DNA of 64,000 nt from Thermocrinis sp. (lineage in GTDB: Bacteria; Aquificota; Aquificia; Aquificales; Aquificaceae): positions 68,557 through 132,556 of the forward strand of contig NZ_DAIQAX010000003.1 in assembly GCF_036781485.1 (NCBI RefSeq). Direction: 5' to 3'. The translations under genes and the position numbers were made by a program. This document shows positions 37,686-50,546 of the stretch, in pieces; the first letter of the stretch is position 1, and each line of letters begins with the position of its first letter. Below the pieces are notes generated by a model. That model was not told where the DNA came from and did no database searches. It saw nothing but the letters and a program-made list of their open reading frames with translations.

Positions 37686-37757
37686 AGGCTTCAAATCGTT
37701 GGACCAGGCTACAAAAAATCACGCTAAAAACTAATTTTTATCATACAGTAGGCTTAG

Positions 37758-40849
<3,092 letters not shown>

Positions 40850-40858
40850 GGCTCTGTA

Positions 40859-40866
40859 TTTATAAT
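40859..40866. promoter_or_regulatory. Overlapping divergent -10 boxes of uvrC and sppA
   Basis: In the 24 bp between the divergent start codons, plus-strand TATAAT (40861-40866) is 7 bases before the sppA ATG, while minus-strand TATAAA (40864-40859) is 9 bases before the uvrC ATG. The two boxes share four bases. Both mRNAs would be leaderless and the promoters should exclude each other. Confidence 0.6.
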
Positions 40867-40873
40867 ATAGTGA

Positions 40874-41716
40874 ATGAGGTGGCTTAAAAGGCTATTCATT
40901 GTCCTTATAATACTCCTAGTGTTTGGCTTTTTAGCAAACTTATTTTCTCGCATACCCGTAGGAGATAGAATAGCTGTTCTAAGGATAGATGGAATAATCG
41001 TGAATGGGGAACCTGTAGTTCGCAAACTGGAAGCTTTGAAGAAGGATAAAAGCGTAAAAGCTTTGGTAATTAGAGCTGAAAGCCCAGGCGGTTCAGTGGG
41101 AGCTTCCCAGGAAATCTACAGAGCACTGGAGCGCTTCAAAGAGAGTGGTAAGCCTGTGGTAATCTCTATGGGTAACGTGTGTGCCTCTGGATGCTTTTAC
41201 ATATCTATGGTGGGAGACTACATCTATGCTAATCCAGGAACTATAACAGGAAGTATAGGTGTGATAGTTCAGCACACCAGTTTAAAGGATTTGCTCGGTA
41301 AGTTAGGTATAAAGACTACTTCCATAAAAACGGGGAAGTTCAAAGACACCCTATCACCAACCAAAGAGCTGACGGAGGAAGAAAAAGCGTACATTCAGGA
41401 ACTTATAGACAAAGCCTATGACCAGTTTATACAGGCTATACTCAAGTATAGGAAGGGTGTAGATATCTCCAAACTAAAGGAAGTTGCTGACGGGAGGGTG
41501 TTCAACGGAGAAGACGCAGTAAGTTTAAAGCTGGTGGATGGGTTAGGTGGGTTACAAGACGCCATAGAAAAGGCTCAGGCTTTGGCAAAGATTGAGAAAC
41601 CAAGAGTATTTTATGTGGAAGAGCCAAAGAGTCTATTAAGAAGGCTTCTTGAAAACCGCCTGAATATAGGACTTGAATCTCAATCGCCTCTTATGATCTA
41701 CTACATCCTACAATGA
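40874..41716 (+). CDS. sppA: Signal peptide peptidase SppA
   Basis: SppA is a membrane serine protease that degrades leftover signal peptides. It has one N-terminal membrane helix (LFIVLIILLVFGFLANLF), AESPGGSVGASQEIYRAL, the nucleophile Ser in NVCASGCFYIS (about residue 107) and the Lys base region SIKTGKFKDTLSP. This is the short single-domain form (280 residues) seen in Bacillus and archaea. bioD overlaps its end by ATGA. Confidence 0.92.
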   Translation: MRWLKRLFIVLIILLVFGFLANLFSRIPVGDRIAVLRIDGIIVNGEPVVRKLEALKKDKSVKALVIRAESPGGSVGASQEIYRALERFKESGKPVVISMGNVCASGCFYISMVGDYIYANPGTITGSIGVIVQHTSLKDLLGKLGIKTTSIKTGKFKDTLSPTKELTEEEKAYIQELIDKAYDQFIQAILKYRKGVDISKLKEVADGRVFNGEDAVSLKLVDGLGGLQDAIEKAQALAKIEKPRVFYVEEPKSLLRRLLENRLNIGLESQSPLMIYYILQ

Positions 41717-42366
41717 AAAGCGTATTGATCACAGCTACAGATACGGGAGTAGGAAAGACTTTTATATCGTACAACATCGTACTAACCCTAAAGGAGATGG
41801 GTATAAAAGTCGGCTATCTTAAACCTGTGGAGACGGATGTGAAAGATGTGCCCACCGATGGATCTCTTCTTTGCAAGATTACTCAACAAGACTTGGAAGA
41901 AGCCGTTCCAGTAAGGTACACTTTACCCCTTTCCCCCTACGCTGGCATTTTGGAAGAGCACAAAGACTTTGCTTTAGAAGCACTAAAAGAACATTACTTG
42001 ACGCTGTTAGAAAAGTACGACTTTCTGGTGGTGGAGGGTGCGGGTGGTATTGCGGTGCCTATAAAAAGAGATTACAACTACGCAGATTTAGCCAAAGACT
42101 GGGGCCTTGATATTATCATCGTATCACGTGCGGGGCTTGGCACGATAAATCATACTTATCTTACCTACTTTTATGCAATCAACAGAAGCTTAAACGTCTT
42201 GGGTATTGTAATGAACGGTTTTGAAGGAAAGGATGTGTCTGAAAGAACTAACCCGCTTATAGTGGAAGAGCTAACTGGGATAAAACCTATCAAAGTTCCT
42301 AAGGTAGAGGGTTTAGTTCTTGATAGCTTCATAAGAAGAGAGCTTGTTAGTCTTATCGGGTTCTAA
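41713..42366 (+). CDS. bioD: ATP-dependent dethiobiotin synthetase BioD
   Basis: BioD closes the ureido ring of dethiobiotin from DAPA, CO2 and ATP. The P-loop TATDTGVGKTFISYN is at residues about 7-21, and VGYLKPVETDV and VEGAGGIAVPI follow. The length (217) is normal. It would supply biotin for the nearby biotin carboxylase, though the other bio genes are elsewhere. The end overlaps the PBP gene by 54 bases. Confidence 0.93.
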   Translation: MKSVLITATDTGVGKTFISYNIVLTLKEMGIKVGYLKPVETDVKDVPTDGSLLCKITQQDLEEAVPVRYTLPLSPYAGILEEHKDFALEALKEHYLTLLEKYDFLVVEGAGGIAVPIKRDYNYADLAKDWGLDIIIVSRAGLGTINHTYLTYFYAINRSLNVLGIVMNGFEGKDVSERTNPLIVEELTGIKPIKVPKVEGLVLDSFIRRELVSLIGF

Positions 42367-44028
42367 CCTTTTGTAGAAGGCTACCCTTTCAACCAGTTCT
42401 TTAAAGTAAGGTGCTGCTGCAGCTCCACCAAAAGCTCGTCCCTTTGGTTCGTCCACCATTATGCCGGCCACAAACTTTGGGTCTGTAGCCGGAAAATATC
42501 CCACAAAGTAAGCAACAACCTTTTCCATAGAGTATTTACCTGTTTTTGTGTCAAACTTCTGAGCTGTGCCCGTTTTACCCGCTATGGTAAAGTAATCTGA
42601 TTTAGCACTTACTGCGGTTCCCTCTTCCACAACCTTGATAAGGTTTTTGCGTAGCCAGTTTATTACCTTCTCGGAAAACAACCCATCTACTAGAACAGTC
42701 TTTGGTCTATTAGGTTCGTATATTATGCGCGGTTTTACTATCTGATTGGTAGCCAGACCGCCAAAGGCCACACACAGATTAAGAAGATTGACAGATAAGC
42801 CTTGTCCAATGCTGGCGTATATTATGTTGGCAGGATAGTTAAGATTTGGAAGCTTTGGCTTAATTTCCCCTGGCAATACACCAAAGGAAGAATAAAAGTG
42901 TATACTTCTAAAAAGTTCTTCCACATCTTTCTTTGATAAAAACCTTGCTATCTTTGCAGTTCCTATATTGGAAGACTTTATTATCACTTGATCTACCGAA
43001 AGAAGACTGTAAGGATGGACATCCCTTATAACTCTACCAAAAAATTCTGCCCTTCCTCTTTCTGTATCTACAACATAGTTAAAGTTTATGTATCCCTTAT
43101 CTAAAGCTTTTCCAACGAAAAAGGGCTTTACAACAGAACCAGGTTCGAAAAGATCCGTAACGGCGTAGTTTCGTCTGTTTTGATGGGGATAATTTCCAAA
43201 TTTATTTGGATCATAATCAGGAAAGTTTGCCATACCTAGTATATCTCCAGTATTTAGATCTATAACAATCAAAGCAACTCTTCTTGGATTCCAATCCTTC
43301 ACTATTTTCTCTTTAATGTCCTCAAGAATAACCTGAATGCCAAAGTCTATAGTCAGATAGATGTCCTTTGTTTTAAAGTCTATTTTTTCCTCTTCAAGGC
43401 TCAAAGCCATCCTGCCACCCCTTGGTGAATAAAGAAAAACCTTCTTTACTTCCTTTGAGTATAGTCTATCATCCAACATATACTCTATGCCTTCCAAACC
43501 CTTTCCTTCTGCTCCAACGAAACCTATAAGGTTACTGGCTAAATGACCATGAGGATAAACCCTTTTGTAATCTTCTTGCAAACCGACGGCGCTTTGATTT
43601 TTAGTATCCTTTATAACACCCTTTATGTAGTTTATGTGGTCTTTCTCAACCTGTTTTGCCAGCCATACAAATTTCTTATCAGAGTTGAGTTTTTTTAGTA
43701 TTTCTTCCTCTTTTTGATTGAGCACCGCAGAAAGCCTTCTTGCTAGCTCCTCCTTGTTTTTAACAAATTGGGGAAAGGCAAAAATTGAAATAGTGGGCAG
43801 ACTTATGGCTAACTCTATACCATTTCTATCTTTTATAGCCCCTCTGTATACCGGCACCCTTTCTACGGTTACCTTTGGGAATTTTTCCGCAATCTTCTCT
43901 ATGTAGCTGGTTCTTCCGTATAGTTGGATGTAAGCAAGCCTAAAGATTATTACCAAGAACGCTACAGATACGAAAAAGATTACAACGTATATCTTTGTAT
44001 TCTTTAAACTTACTTTTGGTGAGAGCAT
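42313..44028 (-). CDS. Penicillin-binding protein 2 / FtsI-type transpeptidase
   Basis: This class B PBP cross-links peptidoglycan at the septum or side wall. It has one N-terminal membrane helix (KIYVVIFFVSVAFLVIIFRL), a dimerisation domain, and the transpeptidase motifs SVVK (in EPGSVVKPFF), SSN (KSSNIGTAKI) and KTG (IAGKTGTAQK). The AGKTGTAQK form and 571 residues fit FtsI/PBP3. ftsL and murE are not next to it. Its start overlaps the end of carA by 19 bases. Confidence 0.92.
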   Translation of the reverse strand: MLSPKVSLKNTKIYVVIFFVSVAFLVIIFRLAYIQLYGRTSYIEKIAEKFPKVTVERVPVYRGAIKDRNGIELAISLPTISIFAFPQFVKNKEELARRLSAVLNQKEEEILKKLNSDKKFVWLAKQVEKDHINYIKGVIKDTKNQSAVGLQEDYKRVYPHGHLASNLIGFVGAEGKGLEGIEYMLDDRLYSKEVKKVFLYSPRGGRMALSLEEEKIDFKTKDIYLTIDFGIQVILEDIKEKIVKDWNPRRVALIVIDLNTGDILGMANFPDYDPNKFGNYPHQNRRNYAVTDLFEPGSVVKPFFVGKALDKGYINFNYVVDTERGRAEFFGRVIRDVHPYSLLSVDQVIIKSSNIGTAKIARFLSKKDVEELFRSIHFYSSFGVLPGEIKPKLPNLNYPANIIYASIGQGLSVNLLNLCVAFGGLATNQIVKPRIIYEPNRPKTVLVDGLFSEKVINWLRKNLIKVVEEGTAVSAKSDYFTIAGKTGTAQKFDTKTGKYSMEKVVAYFVGYFPATDPKFVAGIMVDEPKGRAFGGAAAAPYFKELVERVAFYKRLEPDKTNKLSSYEAIKN

Positions 44029-45128
44029 GAAAGCTGGATGAACTCTTTAAAAATACCAAAACCGTCGTGAGGTCCAGGCGAGGCTTCAGGATGAAACTGA
44101 ACGCAGTATATGGGTAAGCTTTCGTGTTTGAAACCTTCCAAAGTCTGATCCAAAAGGTTTATATGAGTTATCTGGACTTCTTTTAATGTATCTGGATCTA
44201 CAGCAAAGTTGTGGTTTTGAGCCGTTATGTGTATCCTGCCTGTCCGTAAGTCTTTTACTGGATGGTTTCCGCCGTGATGACCAAACTTTAGTTTGTAAGT
44301 TTTTCCCCCAAGCGCCAGCCCTATTATCTGGTGTCCAAGACATATACCCATTATAGGCAACTCTTCCATGTAAGCCCTTACGAGTCTTATCCCCTCCACT
44401 ACCCTCTGTGGATCTCCTGGCCCATTGGATAAAAATATGGCATCGGGCTGAAGTTCTTCTATGGTTTTCTGCGCATTCTCCGGCGGTATTACTACAACGC
44501 GTGCACCTTCTTGCACGAGCCTTCTAAGGATATTCCTTTTGACACCAAAATCTACAACGGCTATTGTTGGTTTTTCTCTATCAAAGCTAAGATATCCCTT
44601 AAATAGGTCCCAATCCCCTTCTTTCCAATAATATACTTCTTTAGTCGCCACCTCTTTCACAAGGTCCAGCTCGGATATGTCTGCATAATTTCTTGCTTTT
44701 TGAACTAAACTTTTTGGCTCCAAGTCTACTGTTGATATAACCCCCTTCATTGCACCCCTTTCCCTTATCTTCTTCACCAAAGCCCTGGTGTCTATACCCC
44801 ATATACCGATAGCTCCGTTTTCTTTAAGATACTCGTCAAGCCCCTTTACAGCCCTCCAGTTGCTGTACATCCCAGAAAGCTCTTTTATCACAAGCCCATT
44901 CACCTGAACCCTCTCAGATTCCACATCCTGAGGGTTTATACCGTAGTTTCCTATCTGGGTGTATGTTAGAATTACAATCTGGCCTTTATAGGAGGGATCT
45001 GTAATTATTTCCTGATAACCAGTCATGGATGTATTAAACACGACCTCCCCTATGGTTTCCCCCTCAGCTCCAAAGGAGTATCCTACAAAGTAGGTTCCAT
45101 CCTCAAGTGCTAAGATTGCCCTTTTCAT
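44010..45128 (-). CDS. carA: Carbamoyl-phosphate synthase small subunit
   Basis: CarA is the glutaminase subunit that feeds ammonia to CarB for arginine and pyrimidine synthesis. The class I glutamine amidotransferase site is in PIMGICLGHQIIGLALGG (Cys), with the His-x-Glu pair in CVQFHPEASPGPHD. The N-terminal block GEVVFNTSMTGYQEIITDPSY is typical. The ATG is only 7 bases after the encoded CCA of tRNA-Ser(GGA), so it seems to be transcribed from the tRNA promoter. Confidence 0.96.
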   Translation of the reverse strand: MKRAILALEDGTYFVGYSFGAEGETIGEVVFNTSMTGYQEIITDPSYKGQIVILTYTQIGNYGINPQDVESERVQVNGLVIKELSGMYSNWRAVKGLDEYLKENGAIGIWGIDTRALVKKIRERGAMKGVISTVDLEPKSLVQKARNYADISELDLVKEVATKEVYYWKEGDWDLFKGYLSFDREKPTIAVVDFGVKRNILRRLVQEGARVVVIPPENAQKTIEELQPDAIFLSNGPGDPQRVVEGIRLVRAYMEELPIMGICLGHQIIGLALGGKTYKLKFGHHGGNHPVKDLRTGRIHITAQNHNFAVDPDTLKEVQITHINLLDQTLEGFKHESLPIYCVQFHPEASPGPHDGFGIFKEFIQLSCSHQK

Positions 45129-45134
45129 AATGCT

Positions 45135-45228
<94 letters not shown>

Positions 45229-45240
45229 TTAAAGTATTAA

Positions 45241-45246
45241 TTATAA
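45241..45246 (-). promoter_or_regulatory. -10 box of tRNA-Ser(GGA)-carA
   Basis: TATAAT on the minus strand (the plus strand reads ATTATAAGC here) lies about 11 bases before the 5' end of the tRNA. No separate promoter is visible for carA. Confidence 0.5.
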
Positions 45247-45295
45247 GCAATTTCGGAAGCACAAGTTTGTAATTTGAGTACGAATTTAGACGTTA

Positions 45296-45369
45296 AAGGT
45301 CCGCTTATAAACTGCTGAAAAACAGAAACTCCCATACAAAGGAAGCAGATTGACAATGTAAAGGACCTT
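45296..45369. repeat. Nested inverted repeats in the tRNA-Ser/queF interval
   Basis: AAGGTCC (45296-45302) and GGACCTT (45363-45369) enclose a second pair CTGCT (45312-45316) and AGCAG (45344-45348). The interval has no open frame. An RNA from either strand could fold, but I see no clear promoter for it, and it lies upstream of the queF promoter. Confidence 0.5.
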
Positions 45370-45400
45370 ATCTCTACTTTCAAGCGTCAAAGGTCTAATT

Positions 45401-45406
45401 TATAAT
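45401..45406 (+). promoter_or_regulatory. -10 box of queF, probably leaderless
   Basis: TATAAT lies 8 bases before the queF ATG at 45415. No Shine-Dalgarno sequence lies between. Confidence 0.6.
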
Positions 45407-45414
45407 TTTTCATA

Positions 45415-45792
45415 ATGGAGAAAAAGTACGGAGAGATAGCGATAGAACAGGCCCAGTTAGAACCATGGGAAAATCCTTCAAAAGAAAGAGACTATCTTAT
45501 AGAAATCACCTTTCCGGAGTTTTCTTGCCTGTGTCCAAGGTCTGGCTACCCAGATTACGCCACTATAAAAATAAGGTACATACCAGACCAGTACATAATC
45601 GAGCTAAAATCTTTAAAGCTCTGGCTTAACAAATTCAGAAACAGATACATATCCCACGAACAAGCTACCAACGAAATATACCAGGCTTTAGAAGAAAAGC
45701 TAAAACCCAAATTTTTGGAAGTGATAGGAGACTTTAACCCAAGAGGAAACGTGCATACTGTAATCAGGATAAGGAGCGATCAGAATTATTGA
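45415..45792 (+). CDS. queF: NADPH-dependent preQ0 reductase QueF
   Basis: QueF reduces 7-cyano-7-deazaguanine (preQ0) to preQ1 in queuosine synthesis. The 125-residue short (YkvM) form has the thioimide-forming Cys in [16 protein letters not shown], the NADPH-motif region [15 protein letters not shown] and the end [13 protein letters not shown]. The end overlaps the convergent TgpA-like gene by 29 bases. Confidence 0.93.
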   Translation: MEKKYGEIAIEQAQLEPWENPSKERDYLIEITFPEFSCLCPRSGYPDYATIKIRYIPDQYIIELKSLKLWLNKFRNRYISHEQATNEIYQALEEKLKPKFLEVIGDFNPRGNVHTVIRIRSDQNY

Positions 45793-47698
45793 GAAGCCTT
45801 TTTATTTCCTCTAAGGCTCTGTAGCCCCTTTTTATCTCGTCAGCGTATACTTTATAATTGGAATACCTGTGCCTTTGGTAAAGCCTAACTATGTATTCCA
45901 AGTGATGGTAGAAACTCTTACTCTTGAACTTCTCCAGTAGTCGTTCTGGTTCTTCCTTTGATCCTAAGACTTGCGTAAGCCTTTTATAAAGATTCTCTGG
46001 CGTTTTTCTAAACTGCGTGTAATACAAGAAAATCAGGTAAAAGGGCGTAGCCAACAGAAAAGCCAGAAGAATGTACTTAAATATCAGCGTTAGATTCTCC
46101 CTCTTTACGCTCCATTTGGCTCCCTTACCAAAGGCTTTAAACACGCTTATTTGCTTCTCCACAGAAAAACCGATTACGTTGGTGTACCAAAAAGAAACAA
46201 TAGCGTCCTTTAGCAACGAAAAGCTAGATATACGCTTAACCGCTGGAGATTGGTAGCTTGGAGTGGTGTCTATTCTAACCCATCTGTCTTTCAGATATGC
46301 CTCTACCCACACGTGAGCCATGGAGTTTGTTACAATATAGTATTTTCCATAGTCATTCCACAAAGCTCCTTTAAAACCTCCTACTACCCTTGCTGGTATG
46401 CCCATTAGTCTAAGCAAAAGAGCGGTGGCACTTGCGTAATATTCACAGTTGCCCTTTTTGGACACGAAGAGAAAGTACTCCAACGGGTCTCCTTCGTATT
46501 TCTCTAACTTTAGTGTATAGCTGTATCCTCCTTCGGCGAAGTGTTTTAAAACCCTTCTAACTTTCTCCTCTTCATCCACCACCCCTGAGGTTAAACTGCT
46601 TGCCAGCTTTCTTATGCTTTCTGGTATTTGCTTGGGTACATAAGTATATGCGCTAGCAAGCGTTTCATAGCTTGAAACAGGTTCAGAGACAGAACTTGCA
46701 ACATACCTTATGACCTTGTTTACGTTAGTAGATACTTTAAAAGTTCCACCAGGACCGACAAAAACCTGTCCTTTTATACCTTCCAAAGAGCTTATACTAT
46801 AAGGAAAATCCAGCAAGGGTAGGTAATCTTCATAGTGGGGTTCAAGAATAATCGTATAACTAACTTCTCCCATACCCTTCAAAGGAGAAAAACTCTCCTT
46901 AAGCGTGCTAATCCATCTGTTGTTTTCGTACGTGTCAAACACCTGGACCCTCCAGTATGGTTCCCTTATACTCTTCGGCAGACCAAACACCCTAAAAGCC
47001 ACCGTGTTGTCCTGCTGTATCTCACCTACCTTTCCCAGTGACACCTCGCTTGCTATACCAGTCTTTAGCCCATCTTTTCTACCGAATACATCAAAAATAG
47101 GAAATTGGGTTCTTGGAAGAAAAACGAAAAACGGCACGGAGAGAAGTGGAACTGCCAAAAAGAGAAAAACAGAAGCTGCTAAATAATACCCAAAAATCTC
47201 CAAAGGTTGGTAATTTTTCTGGTTCTGTTTGTATGCATTTGTAAACACGAGGGAGGTTATACCTAAAAAGCTATAGAGCATAAGCAGTATCAAAAAGCTG
47301 ATTGAAAGGTTGTAAAGAGTTGCTAAGGAAAGAGAAAGTAAGCTGAGTATCAAAATCTGATATATGTCCCTTGGCTTTTTTTCTTCAAGAAATTTGATCC
47401 CGATGAGCATGATAAGTAGATTGGAAAGTGGCTCAGCGAGATTTTCAAGGCTTAGCTGAGATGCAAAGTAAATGGTGATTGTTATTCCCAGTAAGTTTAA
47501 AAACATGCGCTTTATAGGATAAAAGTTTTTGTAGTCCATAATAGAGCCAAGGAGGATAAAGAGGATACAAAGGGAAATATAGAAGATGTGCGCTACTCCA
47601 TTTAGAGAAAACACACCCACGCCAGCGGACAGGTATATCCAAAGCAGCGTGGCTCCCTTTGGGCTTTCAAGAAGCCTTTTTAAGATACTGTATAGCAT
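45764..47698 (-). CDS. TgpA-like membrane transglutaminase (DUF3488 plus transglutaminase domain)
   Basis: This inner-membrane protein of 644 residues has about six N-terminal membrane helices (DUF3488), a periplasmic part and a transglutaminase/protease-like core with Cys-His-Asp in [21 protein letters not shown] and RIDTTPSY. One more membrane helix ([19 protein letters not shown]) precedes a cytosolic tail. TgpA-like proteins usually stand with MoxR and DUF58 genes; here it ends a long unrelated operon. The substrate is unknown. Confidence 0.88.
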   Translation of the reverse strand: MLYSILKRLLESPKGATLLWIYLSAGVGVFSLNGVAHIFYISLCILFILLGSIMDYKNFYPIKRMFLNLLGITITIYFASQLSLENLAEPLSNLLIMLIGIKFLEEKKPRDIYQILILSLLSLSLATLYNLSISFLILLMLYSFLGITSLVFTNAYKQNQKNYQPLEIFGYYLAASVFLFLAVPLLSVPFFVFLPRTQFPIFDVFGRKDGLKTGIASEVSLGKVGEIQQDNTVAFRVFGLPKSIREPYWRVQVFDTYENNRWISTLKESFSPLKGMGEVSYTIILEPHYEDYLPLLDFPYSISSLEGIKGQVFVGPGGTFKVSTNVNKVIRYVASSVSEPVSSYETLASAYTYVPKQIPESIRKLASSLTSGVVDEEEKVRRVLKHFAEGGYSYTLKLEKYEGDPLEYFLFVSKKGNCEYYASATALLLRLMGIPARVVGGFKGALWNDYGKYYIVTNSMAHVWVEAYLKDRWVRIDTTPSYQSPAVKRISSFSLLKDAIVSFWYTNVIGFSVEKQISVFKAFGKGAKWSVKRENLTLIFKYILLAFLLATPFYLIFLYYTQFRKTPENLYKRLTQVLGSKEEPERLLEKFKSKSFYHHLEYIVRLYQRHRYSNYKVYADEIKRGYRALEEIKRLLNNSDRSLS

Positions 47699-48788
47699 GA
47701 TTCTTCAAGCTTGCTTCTACATATATCCTGTATATCCTTATGTTTTTCAGGCTTCTTATAAGTTGGGATACTTCTCTTAGCTCTTTCAAAGCCCCATCGT
47801 AGCTAATGTAAAATCCTTCGTCCATTACGTTCTTTTCTGCCTTATCAAACCTTAACATACTCTCATCCAGCTTTTCTTTCAAAAACTCCACAACCTGCAC
47901 ATACTCGTTCAGATCGTCCGTGCTAAAGACTTCTCTGAAGTGTTCTCTTAAAAAGAGTCTTCTAACCAAAGGGTTATTCTTTTCTTTTAAAGCCCATCCT
48001 ATTAGGTGTGCATCCGTTAGATGGTGGAATTCTTCCTTAGAAAAAAATTCTCTTTCCATGTAATCCTTTATTAGCTCCAGCAAGTGTATGTTTAGAATGC
48101 GAACAACCTTATGAAAGTACACCTGCGTGTACATAAAAAACCTTCCCAAGAAAAAGCTCTCCAAAGCTCTTATGGCGCTCTTATCTGCACACTTTTTACC
48201 GTTTATTACCCTTAAATGGCTAAGTATTCTACCGTAATCAAAAAAACCGTAAGATGTGCCGCAAAAATAGGCATCCCTTCTGAGATAATCCATCCTATCC
48301 GCTCCTAACTCCCCAGTTATGATGTGGGATAGGACTTTTTCCTCTTCATTCTTTGGTTCCTTAAAGGCAAGTCTAACAAGAAGCTCTATATCTTCTTGAG
48401 AAAAACCAATCTTTTTCAACTTTTCGTTTAGCTCTCCCGATAGAATAAGCTCCTTTCCCACTACCTCGTGGCTTTTGTCCCCCAAAAGCACTTCTGTAGT
48501 GTGGGAAAAGGGTGGATGTCCCACATCATGCAATAGAGCAGCCAACCTTACAACCTTCAAAAGTTTTCTATCCTTATAGCCAAGCGATCCGTATATACTC
48601 TCTGCTAAATTCATCACACCTAAGGAATGCTCAAACCTTGTATGTTGGGCAGAGGGAAATACCATGTGCGTAATACCCAGCTGTTTTATGTGCCTCAACC
48701 TTTGAAAAGTAAAGGTATCCAGGATTTCCAATTCATCGGGATAAACCCTTATGAATTCGTAGATTGGATCCGATACTTCTTTAAACAT
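47667..48788 (-). CDS. HD-domain phosphohydrolase (dNTPase-like)
   Basis: This 373-residue protein belongs to the HD group of YwfO/dGTPase-like enzymes that act on deoxynucleotides or other phosphoesters. The metal site is made by TRFEHSLGVMNLA, LLHDVGHPPFSHTTE and GELGADRMDYLRRDAY. It overlaps the neighbours on both sides (8 and 32 bases). Confidence 0.85.
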   Translation of the reverse strand: MFKEVSDPIYEFIRVYPDELEILDTFTFQRLRHIKQLGITHMVFPSAQHTRFEHSLGVMNLAESIYGSLGYKDRKLLKVVRLAALLHDVGHPPFSHTTEVLLGDKSHEVVGKELILSGELNEKLKKIGFSQEDIELLVRLAFKEPKNEEEKVLSHIITGELGADRMDYLRRDAYFCGTSYGFFDYGRILSHLRVINGKKCADKSAIRALESFFLGRFFMYTQVYFHKVVRILNIHLLELIKDYMEREFFSKEEFHHLTDAHLIGWALKEKNNPLVRRLFLREHFREVFSTDDLNEYVQVVEFLKEKLDESMLRFDKAEKNVMDEGFYISYDGALKELREVSQLIRSLKNIRIYRIYVEASLKNHAIQYLKKAS

Positions 48789-49692
48789 TCACGCACTCTT
48801 TTGTGGGTTCGGGTCTTGTATTCTTTACGTGAATGTTCCAAGGTCTTTCATACACAAAGCGATTGTATATTCTTTGAAAAGTATCTTTCAAACGTCGCCA
48901 AAAGTTATCCTTCTTTGATTGTTTTATAAACTCTACCTTTATCCTTTCTGTCCTTTTTCCCTTCTGCGCCCTTTTCCAGTTGTTTTCAATGTCCTTTTTA
49001 AGCTTTTCTACATTAATGCCGTAGTATACCTCAGGTAGTTTTTTTACACGCTCCATAGCTTCTAACCAATGGAGTAAGCTTTCTTCCCTCTTCGCAGTTA
49101 AACCCATGATGATTTCTTCGAGCACTTCAAAGAACGCACTCTCCCTCTTGAATCTTTCCTTTTGAATTTCAGCATAATCCATGTACTCTTCGTACAGTTC
49201 TTCGTTAAAGATATAAACACCTAAGCTAACTGCGTCCTGAGCATTCCAAAGCTTACCATATTCCAGCTTGTGGACTATACCCCAATATTTAACAAGTCTG
49301 GTGGAGATGAGATGAAAGTCTTCCAAATAGGCAGTGTCTAAGCTTATAAACAGAAGAGAGTTCTCTTCAATTTTGTATATATCCTTCCCGGAATAAACGG
49401 ATCCGTATATGTCAGTTATTTTTAGCAAGTTTAGCTCCACAAGCACGTCCTTCCATTGATTCCTGCTGGACCTAAAACTCCTATAAGCACATCTTAGAAA
49501 TTCATCCAGACTGATAGAAAAACTCCCTTCTTTTTTGACTAATTGTATATAACACAATGAATACAGAAGAAGCTCCCTTTTGTTTTGATCTTCCAATACT
49601 TCCAAAAATAAACTTTGTAATCTATCCCTTTCTCTAAGTTTCAGCACGATTAAAATTTTAATTCCTCTCCTTTCTTTTAGCAACGACAGCAT
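48781..49692 (-). CDS. Hypothetical protein, 303 residues
   Basis: I do not recognise this protein. It is soluble, charged and apparently mostly helical, with no metal or nucleotide motif that I can name and no membrane segment. It starts 5 bases after the LptF-like stop and overlaps the HD gene by 8 bases, so it is part of the operon. The start at 49692 has no good ribosome site and the true N-terminus may be a little further in. Confidence 0.6.
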   Translation of the reverse strand: MLSLLKERRGIKILIVLKLRERDRLQSLFLEVLEDQNKRELLLYSLCYIQLVKKEGSFSISLDEFLRCAYRSFRSSRNQWKDVLVELNLLKITDIYGSVYSGKDIYKIEENSLLFISLDTAYLEDFHLISTRLVKYWGIVHKLEYGKLWNAQDAVSLGVYIFNEELYEEYMDYAEIQKERFKRESAFFEVLEEIIMGLTAKREESLLHWLEAMERVKKLPEVYYGINVEKLKKDIENNWKRAQKGKRTERIKVEFIKQSKKDNFWRRLKDTFQRIYNRFVYERPWNIHVKNTRPEPTKECVNV

Positions 49693-49697
49693 GTCGC

Positions 49698-50546
49698 CTA
49701 AAATTTAGCCCTCAAGAGAATTAACACCAAATGGTAGATAGTCATCAAAAGCCCCAAAGTGTAATACAACTTTGTATGTTTCCCAATGTACTTTAGGACA
49801 GTGTAAAAAACTACAAAAGTAAAAATTAGACCCAGTGTGATGTTGAACACAGGCAAAAGGAAGCGGTCTTTCCTCCTCTCTTCTAAAAGAAGTATGTTTA
49901 AAAAACTAAGTTTATAGCTTTGGAATTTGGTCAAGTAATATCTATCGTCTTTTTTCAACACAAGAGAGCCATTCCTTAAGATAAGCTCCCCATCACGAAA
50001 AATTGCCTCTTTTGCACTTATAAGATTGTCCTCCACCTTTAAGAAAACATCATTAAAAACGTTGGCATTCTTTTTTTCTACCCGTATGTTAATTTTGCCT
50101 ATGGTATAAAATCCCTTTTCTGGAATGCCTTTGATGATTTCTGTGTGGTATTTGTATATAAACAACTTTCTTAGATAGAATATGTCCTCCTGTTTTATAA
50201 AAAATCCTACGATAGCAACCGAGAAAAACAAAGGGGCACAGAGTAGAAGAACTTTATAAAAAATACTTGTAGAACTCTTTCCAAAAGATGTTATTACATT
50301 CAGTTTTTTGCTCTCTTTGAGGTCAAAAAACACCCAGCCGAAGGCAACTACCATGGAAGATGGGAGAAAGTAAGAAAAAAAGTACAACAACCAAACAGAC
50401 AGGAACAAAACTGATTCTTTTGCTGGGGATTTTAAAAGTACTTGATCTAATTGAATGAATTGAACTAACAAAAATAACGCCGATAGGATTAAACTTACTG
50501 TAAATGCTACTTTTGTAATTCTCCAAGCTAAGAACCTGTAAAGCAT
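49698..50546 (-). CDS. LptF/LptG-family permease
   Basis: This 282-residue protein has the YjgP/YjgQ layout: three N-terminal membrane helices, a periplasmic beta-jellyroll middle (FYTIGKINIRVEKKNANVF) and C-terminal helices. LptF and LptG with LptB extract lipopolysaccharide from the inner membrane. The middle domain is shorter than in E. coli (about 360 residues in all). Which of LptF or LptG it is cannot be told. Its ATG overlaps the TPR gene stop by one base. Confidence 0.8.
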   Translation of the reverse strand: MLYRFLAWRITKVAFTVSLILSALFLLVQFIQLDQVLLKSPAKESVLFLSVWLLYFFSYFLPSSMVVAFGWVFFDLKESKKLNVITSFGKSSTSIFYKVLLLCAPLFFSVAIVGFFIKQEDIFYLRKLFIYKYHTEIIKGIPEKGFYTIGKINIRVEKKNANVFNDVFLKVEDNLISAKEAIFRDGELILRNGSLVLKKDDRYYLTKFQSYKLSFLNILLLEERRKDRFLLPVFNITLGLIFTFVVFYTVLKYIGKHTKLYYTLGLLMTIYHLVLILLRAKF

